Positions 1-9,581 of a stretch of DNA of 64,000 bases are shown here, one piece after another (the stretch's first letter is position 1; every line of letters starts with the position of its first letter). Below the pieces are notes generated by a model, which worked only from the letters and a program-made list of their open reading frames with translations, was not told the origin of the DNA and ran no database searches. The DNA lies in NCBI GenBank assembly GCA_016490735.1, contig JAEMWC010000993.1, positions 1 to 64,000 of the forward strand. Direction: 5' to 3'. Source of the stretch: Pachyseris speciosa (taxonomy: Eukaryota > Cnidaria > Anthozoa > Scleractinia > Pachyseridae). Position numbers and translations under genes: made by a program.

Positions 1-3000
1 AAACAACAAACCGAGGTTTTGTCTTGCAATCTACACAGGTTCCATCGTGTTCCCTGTACCTCAAATCTCCAGCAACGCAACCTTATAAACATCATAAGAG
101 GTGCAAGTTAAAACAATATACATGCTGGTAAATATGGGAGGCAATGCATGAATTAACTAAATTACGTCTTTAACTTCTGCAAACCATATCTTGGTCGTAT
201 CAGTGAAAGAGATTGACGAGTGTCATTAATTTGCTACTCTTTTGAAATGTTTAGCCCCATAAAATCGAGAGTCCACCATTTTCACTACATCACCAATCAA
301 TGCAGTGGGGAAGACTACAATGGAACATATATCAAGAACCTACGTGGTAGTCACTCTAGAGATTACTGCCAAGTACCAGACTGCAACATCGGGGACTACG
401 TGCCCTACTATTTGCGAGCAGTGTGTGGGTTCTTTCACTTCCACAGAGTTCCTTTTTGAACAAGTCTTGTGAGACAGGTGCTACGGTTTATCGTCCTTAT
501 CCGAAAAGTTAAGACTAGACTATTGAAAGTCTAACCATTTGCACATGTCATTACAAAGGCAGTTATTTAAAGACCCTGAGTGTTGGAAAGGCAATGGTCT
601 TTCAGCCCACGACCTCCCGCACGGTAGTCCGGTGCTCAACCAATAGAGCCAACGGTCGGCGTTGTTCACTGATGTTCAATCCATGGTCAGGAGCAAAGAG
701 AACTTAATCCACGGCTTGAAATTAGCACTCGCCCACTTGCCAATGCAAATGCTGCTTTTTGTCTTTAACAAAATATAATCTTAAAGTAATCATACCAGTT
801 CTTTTTACATTCTGAAAACGTAAGAAAGCTGGCACATACACGCAAATTATATAAAATAGCTTCTGTTCAGGTAATAATTACATGAAGTACCTAACCGTAG
901 TCATGATACGGCTGGTCATTAATAATCCGCGCCGCTGAGAACAAGATTTGATGGCGACGATGACGACGTCATGAGAACCGTACAGTTATTTCCTCTACTT
1001 TGGTTTACTTGGTTTGGCTTGGGAAAACGTATCCGGGCGAGTAAGATCTGAATGTCACTCGCCCGGATGGCGAGTGCTTGCAAAAGTTAGTTTCCAGCCC
1101 TGAATCCACTGTCAACTGAAACAGTCAAGGGTGGCAAAATCCTATTTATGCCCTAAGGCTTCTCAATTTACCATGACACGCAGCCTGCAGAACGCGCTAA
1201 ACAAAGTTAACTGTTCAGTGTATCCTTTTTGTTCACCCCTTCTTTTGAAATGAATCTCAAAATGCGTTCACATGGAGCCAGAGCGCAAGATATTTATAAG
1301 CTTTACAAGTTATTGATACTGTTACAACGAAAAAGAAAACATTTACCTATGTCTCTGTATTTTTCTTTGGTAGTTTTGAAAGGGATGCGTTTGCGTGCAT
1401 TAGCGCGAAGACGGTTTCTTCGTTCGATTTCAAAATAATGTCTCTTCAGGAAAGTCGGAAGCTGGTGACGACATTAACGTCTCGAGTTTCATTGTTAACT
1501 ATGAACTGTACTGAAAACTCGTTTCCCGTCGTAGAGTTGATAGTTAATACTCGAAACTCCCTGGCTTCGGACACGCCTAGCTGAAGCGATTGTGTATTGA
1601 AATCGAACGGATCCCTTCCAAAACGACCAAAAAAGACGCACAGACACAAATTAGGTAAATGTTTCTTTTTTATTGTAATAGTATTGGGCTCCCTGCGATG
1701 CGTTGATGGTAATAAATCGGAACATCTGCCACTAGATACAGTAATTACGTCCATCAAGACTTCCGATACATTGAAAAAATAAGAAATGTTTAGGGTTTAC
1801 TTCAAAATAAAAATAAAAACATGAATGTCTCACCTTTAGAAGCAGCAAGCTGTAAAGCAAAGAGAAATTACTGAGCCGTCAGGTCGACAACCCTTCTGGT
1901 GGTGGAATACTGATAAATGTCATAAATAAAAAATGCTAGGGATTGAAGATGCGATCGTCCCAGTTATGAACGCTACTTGAGAAACAAGAGAAGAAAATAA
2001 CTCGGAAACAACCCAAACCATATAAGATGGTTTCTCGGAGGTACTGAGTACATTTTCACCGATAAACGTCTAAGATATTTGTTTGTTCGATGACTAAATT
2101 CAGATTGAGAGAAAGTGAGTTGGTTTATTAGACTGCGAATACAGCCTCCTCTCATCGGCCGCGACCGCTATAGGGGCGTTTTCTAGTCTCTCTCGCGCGA
2201 AAAGCCCATAGCGGCCGGGAGCGATGTGAGGTTGCTGTATTCGCAGGCTAATCGTTTATAAAAGTTGGTCCTAAATGAAAGATATTATTTCCTGCTGTGT
2301 GATAGGTTCGACTCCTGTTAGGAAAACTCGGATGTTTTTCCCAGTTTGTGTGTGAAATTGTTGAATAAATCACATCTTTCATATATTAACCACGCTTGAA
2401 ACTTACCATCTCGGTCTCATCACAATTCAGGGTTCGTACAATTTTGAGCTGTGAAAATTCAATGACTTTCCAGGACTTTTTCCATAACATTTTGAAAAAT
2501 TCCATGACCTACGTTAAGCAACTGTTCTGAGACAGTAATGTCAAAAAAAAAAAAAAACCGACAAAAATGGCAAAAATGTTCGCAAGCGTAATCTTGCAAC
2601 ACACGCTGTGTTTATTTCTACTGACACAAATCATATATTTGTACTTGTCGGTTAATTTTTGTAACTTTGGATTACATTGCTTTCCACTCATAGAAAGCCT
2701 GCTGATTTTCCATGACTTTCCATGAATTTCCAGCACCCAAACCTAAATTCCAGGACTTTCCAGGCCTGGAAAATGAAATTATAAAATTCCATGACTTTCC
2801 AGGTTTTCCAGGACCTGTACGAACCCTGCAATTATTCCACCTATCCACATTCTGATCCTAGCACTATGAGGGACGTTTGTAACATCATGCCCCTAGTTTA
2901 ATGGCCCATGTTTCAAAAGTCCCGCCCCTGTAGCTCAGTGGTACAGCATAACAGAGTACTGTTATCAACGGAGTCCTGCTAATTATAAATGCATTAACAT

Positions 3001-6000
3001 AATTACAAGCTAAAACAATCTAGTAAAAAGCATAAGAAAACTCACCACATGTAAACAGTGTCTTGGTACTCTGAACATGCAGGAAATGTTGTCTATAATC
3101 TCGTCCACCACGCTTTGACTCCCAAAGAACACCACGTCAGAATAGTACATGTCTCTAAAGAAGAATAATTGGTTGGTTATCTACTTGGTCAGAAAACGTG
3201 AATTAGCGGCTAAGCTAGAATGCGTAAAGACGTCAACTATTTCTTGTGAGATGTCTGCACGTAGACTATCTATCAGTTTCTTGCTGCTTCGTTGATTGGC
3301 TACGCTGGTTTACGGAATGAGTCAATTGGTGGTAGGGTGTGTGGTTGGTTTTATCGATGCACAAGAGGTTTTGCCTGCAAACTCGATTTGTTTTGCGGAA
3401 CTGTATACCACTAATGAGTGGGGAGCGAAGTGAACCGCAATAGAATTGGGGTGTGGTGGGTAAGACACCCATTCCTCGATTAAATTTGTTGAAATAAGTC
3501 GCACGCGAGACTGCGGAAAGGGCTAGAGCTTGCTCATAGGCTACAAAAGGCCATGCGTTAGATGTTCCTGCATAAGACTCAGATGTTTCCCTTGCTTCCA
3601 TGCTTTTGCGTGCTGAATATTACTTCCAGTCTTAAGCCTGGCCAAACGGACTCGCAAATTGAAAACTTGGGTCAACTTGCAACTCCGTTTGGCCAGGGCT
3701 TGCGTGCACTTGCATTGACTTGCGATGACTTGTGCTCACTTTGGTCGAGATCAAATTTGCGCGCAAGTCGACGCACCGTTAGGCCACCCAACCCAAGTCA
3801 ACACAAGTTGATGTCCATTCGTTGTTATAGCCAGGGCACGACAAAAATGCTGTCCGATAGCACGGGGCTAGTGGAGCAACCCTTCAGGCTAGCATGTTTT
3901 TATCACGAGTTAACCGACGGGCAAGCAGCACTTGCTGAGATGAGCTAAATGTTGGGTCTGTTTTATGTAATGGTTAACGGTCATCACTTGAATGGGTAAA
4001 TAGTAAATATTGATTGATCTTACTAATATTTTTTTCTGTTTTGTCATTTCCCCTTCCGCTTCGGCCATACAGTTTGTAGATTACTTGCAAGTCCGTTTGG
4101 CCAAGGCTTAAGACTGGAGGTAATAATCAGCACGCAGAAGCATGGAAGCAAGGGAATCATCTGAGTCTTGGGCAGGAATATCTAACGCATGGCCTTTTGT
4201 AGCCTATGAGCAAGCTCTAGCTCTTGCTGCAGTCTCGCGTGCGACTTATTTCAACAAATTTAGCCGAGGGATGGGTGAGCTCTTCCCCACCTTCCAATTA
4301 GATCATAACTACACATAAAATCAATTGCTGGCTTCATTAATATTGCTATGTTTTTTTATTAGAAGTGAGGTTATAATGTAGCCCGCGATATATGCCTAAA
4401 ATCAGCTATTTCTCGCAGGTTTGATAATTGAGAAGTCCACCGTTTTGTCGCATAGGTGTCTTGTTGGAGAAGTCTGTAACAACAAGCCATGATCTTTAAC
4501 GTTGCAGCTACAAAATAAAAATTAATGACAAGAGCTGAATTTGCTTCCTGTTTTTGACAACCCCTTTACACGAATACTTGAGTGAATAAAATTTTTGCTT
4601 TGGAATGTTAATTCTATCAAATGTCTTTTAATACAGTAATTGAATTCCATGGAAATACAAGTAAACTGGACCTGCAAAGTTGGAAACAAACGGACATTAG
4701 ATGACAAATGACACTGCAGTTCTTACTACTTCCCCCACCCAATATCAATCGTTTTCTTGCTCTTGAAGAAGGCAATTAAATAATTAACATAATTGGGTGA
4801 AACAACAGTGAGTGATGGATAAGATTGAGGAAACATCTGTGCGTGACTTCTATATAACCGTTGAAGAGAGGAGGCCTGGTCGCCGTCTCCTCTTTTTACC
4901 TCTTTTCCAACCCCACTTATCCTTCTTGTTGACACACTTTCTGATGATAAACTCAATGAAGGGGTGAACAATCTGACCCAAAAGTAACTCGTAAAAAAAG
5001 GAAAGGAACGGAAGATAATTTATGCTGTAAATAATTTATCCTGTAAACATATTAGTTATCCTGTGAATAAATTATAATCCCAAATTATTTATCCCAGTTG
5101 GGATAAAGGTAGACTCTTCCACCCTTTCTTTTTTCACTAGGTATGCTGCAGCAGTCTTACAGACTAGAATTATGGTCTTCATGAAGTCTCTATGGTCCCG
5201 AGTCAATTTTGTTTTCAACAGGCAGCGTTCAAGGCCAGACATTAGTGTTAAAACGGCCGCAGATGCTGTAGGAGTGGTACAGTTATAAAATGCCTCTGTT
5301 TTTGTTATATTTTCGAGACTTCAAAGTTCATAACGAGGAAACTTAATTAAATATAAATCATAACATACCGAACTTTCCGACTGATGCTATGGAATCAAAC
5401 CGTAGCTCTGTTTTGCTAATGTTATCAACCATTTCAATTCCAACTGCACTGTTAAATCTGTTTTACAAAAAGAAATGCAATCATCTTTAAATTTATTTAT
5501 GCTCTGGTCTAAAGCAGGCAAAAGAAGTCATGAAATCTTGAAAATAAAACGACATCTCTTCTTTCGTACCTTGTGTTCTTCCAAGAACTTCTACAGTTGT
5601 ATTTCAAAGAAGGTGACTTTTCCTCTGAAATATCCTGTACAATTTTCATAAAGACTCCTTCCAGTGCAGTGATAACTTCCTCTCTGTGACATTTAAGAAA
5701 ATTCTACCTCTTCATTTCGCACTTGAAAACAGCATAACTCAGATCTATACTTTATTTATCTCTGTTATTCTGGTGATTGTGTTCTTCTATGTTCAACTAA
5801 GAACAATATGATGAATGAGGTATCAAATCGTGCGAGAAATTGCTCAGCAAATTTCTCAACAACAATATTTAATTGCATGTGACTCGACACTCAGGGGCTT
5901 CAGTATAAATCTTTGTCACTAAATGTAAGTCAAATCTCATTTCACGGTAATGGTTATTTATATTTTAGCTTATTTACCGATTCTTTATCATAACAAGTAA

Positions 6001-6230
6001 CTCTACTTGGCTTGCAAACCATCGAAAATACATCTTTCAACTTGCAGAACATCTAGTGAAACCTTTGCAGCTACTACCTACCTGGAATACTCCTTAACTT
6101 TCACAATACTTTCCTCCTCTGGTTCGTCTTGCATTTTGTGTAGTCGCTCAATTCTGTGCATAGACTGCAGTTGTATTTTGAGCTCATCAATGCAACTCCA
6201 AAACTCCGCAGAATTCAAGTTCGTCGCCAT
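1..6230 (-). CDS. SPO11: SPO11 meiotic recombination endonuclease, 5' part (gene continues past left edge)
   Basis: SPO11 is the topoisomerase VI-A-like protein that makes meiotic DNA double-strand breaks in the nucleus through a catalytic tyrosine. Exons read on the minus strand: 6230-6082 (start ATG, MATNLNSAEF), 5683-5570, 5457-5369, 5265-5161 (uncertain), 3154-3046, 1849-1834 (16 bases) and 81-1, open at the edge. Family landmarks from known SPO11 proteins: NRSSW-like CRSSWKN in exon 2, FNSAVGIEMV in exon 3, RDMYYSD with the catalytic tyrosine pair and FFGSQSVVDEIIDNISCM in exon 5, LAASKG in the microexon, and GDLRYREHDG in the last exon. Phases agree from exon 1 to 3 and from exon 5 to 7. 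The fourth exon resembles SPO11 only weakly and exits in phase 1, whereas exon 5 needs phase 2, so the segment equivalent to human TYATKR is missing or not found. The Toprim domain lies outside the window. Confidence 0.88.
1834..1849 (-). CDS. SPO11: SPO11 16-base microexon
   Basis: Minus-strand exon between acceptor tttacag and donor gtgagac. It enters in phase 0 from the exon ending CLHV and leaves in phase 1, encoding LAASK plus the first base of Gly. This matches the LSTSKG segment that follows the winged-helix region in vertebrate SPO11, and the next exon (81-1) continues with CVAGDLRY, as expected for the family. Confidence 0.75.
2129..2252. repeat. Short hairpin MITE in SPO11 intron
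   Basis: The ends are inverted copies of a TAGNCTGCGAATACAGC motif, with an inner inverted CGGCCGC / GCGGCCG block, so the ~124-bp unit can fold back on itself. Ends starting TAG with a CCTGCG core resemble hAT-type MITEs; I could not find a clean target duplication. Confidence 0.6.
2265..2400 (+). repeat. tRNA-derived SINE-like fragment
   Basis: Contains a pol III B-box (GGTTCGACTCC at about 2307) followed by an AAACTCGGATG-type tail reminiscent of tRNA-derived SINEs in corals. The A-box half is not recognisable, so this is probably a 5'-truncated copy. Confidence 0.4.
2428..2828. mobile_element. hAT-like non-autonomous element
   Basis: Terminal inverted repeat CAGGGTTCGTAC at both ends, typical of hAT elements, with repeated CCATGACTTTCCAGG motifs inside on both strands. 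No open frame of note. The flanks share only a short AATT, so the target duplication is not clean. Confidence 0.65.
2926..2955 (+). repeat. tRNA A-box-like relic
   Basis: CTGTAGCTCAGTGGTACAGC matches the D-arm/A-box half of many tRNAs, but no anticodon arm or B-box follows, so this is not a functional tRNA gene. Confidence 0.3.
3466..4291. repeat. Large inverted repeat in SPO11 intron
   Basis: Arms 3466-3657 and 4083-4291 are inverted copies. Each can be read as the same peptide starting MEARE and containing NAWPFVAYEQALAL (minus strand on the left, plus strand on the right). The inner ends carry a CGGACTTGCAA / GGCCAAACGG motif, also present at about 3683-3700. It may be a foldback transposon or an inverted duplication; no transposase is visible. 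It lies in the interval where the missing SPO11 exon should be. Confidence 0.6.
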
Positions 6231-6458
6231 TTTGAGAAATTCCCACCATGCATTGTGAGGTTAAATGTGGTTTCCACGTTTCCTCGGACAAAAAAAAATG
6301 CGGAATGAAGCGAAATACTACTTCCTTACAAATTGTCCATTTTTCCTTCCTTTTGCTGATTTTAGTAGTACACAGTTACATGTCAAATGAACCCAGAAAA
6401 TGACCTAACTTGCCCCACGTCTCAAAGTTGTTCACTAACTAATGCATTCACATAAGGT

Positions 6459-6707
6459 TACCGTAAAAGCTCTAGGTTTGTTTTTAAAAAAAAAATAGAC
6501 AATAAAACACACAATTCTGTGTCCTGCTCGGTATTAAATAATGAAGTTTTACTGCAGTTGTTTGGGATTTGTACAGAAATTATTTAACACGAAAACGGCG
6601 TATTTAAAGATTTGAAATAAGCCCCCTCCCCCCTCTCTATTAAGCCCCCCTCTCCAATAAGCCACCCGTTAATAAGCCCCCGGGGGCTTAATAGAGCTTT
6701 TACGGTA
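6459..6707. mobile_element. MITE upstream of SPO11
   Basis: Ends are inverted copies of TACCGTAAAAGCTCTA; the right part is rich in CCCCCT/AAGCCCCC runs. About 250 bp, non-coding. It sits ~230 bp upstream of the SPO11 start on the opposite side from the gene, so it could overlap promoter sequence. Confidence 0.6.
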
Positions 6708-7506
6708 GCTATGTTTTCAAAGTCTGTTGTGAAGTAATCGACATAAATTTCTTCTAGGATCAAGGAGGCCCTGTTTGGTAAATTCTGACAGGCGAAACGG
6801 CTCTGAAACGGCGATATGAAGAAATGAAATGGCGACGAACGACAAGACTCTCCCGTGAAATGGCGACAGCGACAAAAATAAAAGCAAAATGGACAGCGAC
6901 ATAAGCGATTTTAAATAAAACAGTGACTTGATAGGATTCGGACAGAAGAGAATCAGTGTTGCGAATGAGTTTGTATTTTCAAAGAGTTAATCGTTCTGTC
7001 AGTCTTCAGTGGAAAGATACTGACTTACGACCCCTGAATTACAACAACGCATTTTTTGTTGCGGGAGAAACGACCTCAGAAACATTCCGACCTTTCCGAA
7101 ATTGCGACATCGACATGAGTGTCACTGCATGAAATTCCGACAGCGACATGCGGCTCTCCGAAATTGCGACGACATGTAAAGGTTTGAAATTGAGACGGGG
7201 AACATAAAGAGCCCCCCCCCCCTCCCCCACCGTAACAGAGCCTCACCAAGGCTGTTAGTCATTTTTCAAACTTTGACGGGGCACAGGGGCAAGGATCCTA
7301 ATAGAAATTACCTGGCATATCCACGATAAAAATCGTTTCTTGTGTCGGAAAGAACATGATGTTCACCCAGAAAAAGCCAAACAGATTCGGAGTCAACCTG
7401 TTCAAATTTCACAAAACAAAGAACATGTATTGACGATGTTTCAGTATACGCTTGTTTGGGTTAAAACTACTATTCATGTCTTTAAGTTTTAGGAGAGAGC
7501 TTGTGG
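6708..7506. other. Intergenic, degenerate GAAATTGCGAC repeats
   Basis: No gene seen. From about 6790 to 7200 the sequence repeatedly uses variants of GAAATTGCGACATCGACATG, an irregular short repeat on the plus strand. A C-run of about ten bases follows at about 7211. Confidence 0.35.
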
Positions 7507-7562
7507 TCGTCCGCGTGACCTAATGGATACAGCGGCGGTAGGTACTCGAATCCCCGATGCGT
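7507..7562 (+). pseudogene. tRNA-Arg-like relic
   Basis: CCGCGTGACCTAATGGATA matches the 5' half of animal tRNA-Arg genes, and a B-box-like ACTCGAATCCC follows only ~20 bases later. The anticodon arm is deleted, so this is a pseudogene or a SINE head. Confidence 0.45.
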
Positions 7563-8363
7563 AGACTGCTTGCAATCGGTTTTTCTCTCGAATTTCTATC
7601 TTGAACTCTCTTGCTCACCGGAAAAAAAAAATGGGTCGAGAAGGATTGGGACGAGACGGGCGGTACGCGAGAAGAAAAACAGACTGCAGGCTAGCAAAAG
7701 GGATTCCAATGGAACAACATAACCAAACAAAAGTGCACTGCGCGTCCCTACGTCTTTTAAAGACAGACTTAGAACGTAAGTGTCATAGTGTTGTTATACG
7801 CGCGTGTATTATGATGAAACGAGAGAGGAGCAAAAACAACAAGCAATTTACCGCGGTGTATTCAGCGTCTCGTAACATGTCATAAGTAACTGAGTGTACA
7901 ACAACAAAACCATAAACGAAGTAAAATTAAAAAAAGAAAAACAACTCAACATGTTTCGACGGTGTGACATTCGTCGACCACGATAAGTCTCACGCGATTG
8001 TGAAATTTATTTGCAGTATCTTTGAGCAGCTTCTGAAAATGCTTATCAGGACTGGCTGCTTCGAACGAACCAATGACCACTCTATACTCTCCTCTAGCGA
8101 TTAAACTTAAACATTCTTCGATGCAATCCAGTTTTACGGTTGGAATACCTAGACCTCGAAGCTTGCCGACCCAAAGAGTTTGGTCTCATGGCCACTGGAG
8201 GTAGTATAGTCAGTAGCCCTGGTATAGTGCATAAGTTAAACTCGTTTCTTCTGTTGTTTAAGTAGGAAACATCTCTTGGAAGCGAACTTGGCGTCCTTTA
8301 TATTTATGTCTTCTACCATTACAAACTTTTGTGCCTTTGAGTAATTTGTTTGTTGTTTTACTC

Positions 8364-8815
8364 AGTTTAAGTGAGTCTGTGGATGTGTTTTCAAACTAGC
8401 AAGTCCTTCCGAAATTTGTTTCGCACATCGCAAAATCGCAGTTTAAGTGAGTCTGTGGATGTGTTTTTAAACTAGCAAGTCCTTCCGAAATTTGTTTCGC
8501 ACATCGCAAAATCGCAGTTTAAGTGAGTCTGTGGATGTGTTTTTTAAACTAGCAAGTCCTTCCGAAATTTGTTTCGCACATCGCAAAATCGCAGTTTAAG
8601 TGAGTCTGTGGATGTGTTTTTAAACTAGCAAGTCCTTCCGAAATTTGTTTCGCACATCGCAAAATCGCAGTTTAAGTGAGTCTGTGGATGTGTTTTCAAA
8701 CTAGCAAGTCCTTCCGAAATTTGTTTCGCACATCGCAAAATCGCAGTTTAAGTGAGTCTGTGGAATGTGTTTTCAAACTTGCAAGTCCTTCTTGCACATC
8801 GCAAAATGCAAGCAA
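8364..8815 (+). repeat. 76-bp tandem repeat, six copies
   Basis: Monomers start at 8364, 8440, 8516, 8593, 8669 and 8745; all begin AGTTTAAGTGAGTCTG and end CGCACATCGCAAAATCGC. The first five are almost identical, differing mainly in the length of one T-run; the sixth is shortened by an internal deletion. A 76-base unit shifts the reading frame, so it is not a protein repeat. Confidence 0.9.
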
Positions 8816-9581
8816 AATGCATATGTGTGCCTCGGAAATAACGTTTCCTTTTTTTTTTTTTGCACCCTGACAATCACAAGGTATGGTAAGGAAGTCTAGC
8901 TGAACAGAAAAACTGATACTGCGCATTCTAGCATATCATTAAAGGTCGCTAAAAACAGCAATAAATGACCGAAACTCAAGGCCCATAATTTCGTTGCAGC
9001 GGAAACCTTTTTAGATATTTTAGAAGGTACCTGTTTCACACATCAGTCGCTGAGGGTAGTATCTTATTTAAAATTATTAAAAATTTTGCCTTGAACAGAA
9101 ACTGGGAGGAAACATTTCAGAACCAATGTTGCCATAACGACGCTATCTTGTTTACGCCGCTCTTTGCCCTTGCTTAGTTTTTTAGTATAGCTGGTGTTAC
9201 CGGGAATATTGCAAGTTTTCATGTTAGTTTCAAAGTCAATCATTTTACAGTTTTAGAATGGTTAAGTTTGAGGAATCTTATACCTCAACTGGTTAAACAT
9301 TTAACTCTTTAAATGTTCGTTTTTGCCCGAAGTTCCAACGTTTTTGAAGGTGAAAATGAAGAGTGGATGCAAGGGATCACGTGATCATCGTGTGCCGAAA
9401 TTGTTCTAGATTTTTCTCAGCCAATCATCGCTTTTCTTTATACGGCGCGCGCTATGACTCAACAATGGGATTTCTATACTTAAAAGGGCAAATGTTGATA
9501 AAAATTCTTATTTCCATAGTGACTTACGTGCAGTCCGGTTCGTACGAAAGTTATTTTTGTGAAAAGCAATATTCATTCACT

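Noticed and set aside
1446..1757. 103-codon minus-strand open frame in the SPO11 intron
   Set aside because: No resemblance to SPO11 or any family I know, and part of it falls in an imperfect inverted repeat; likely chance.
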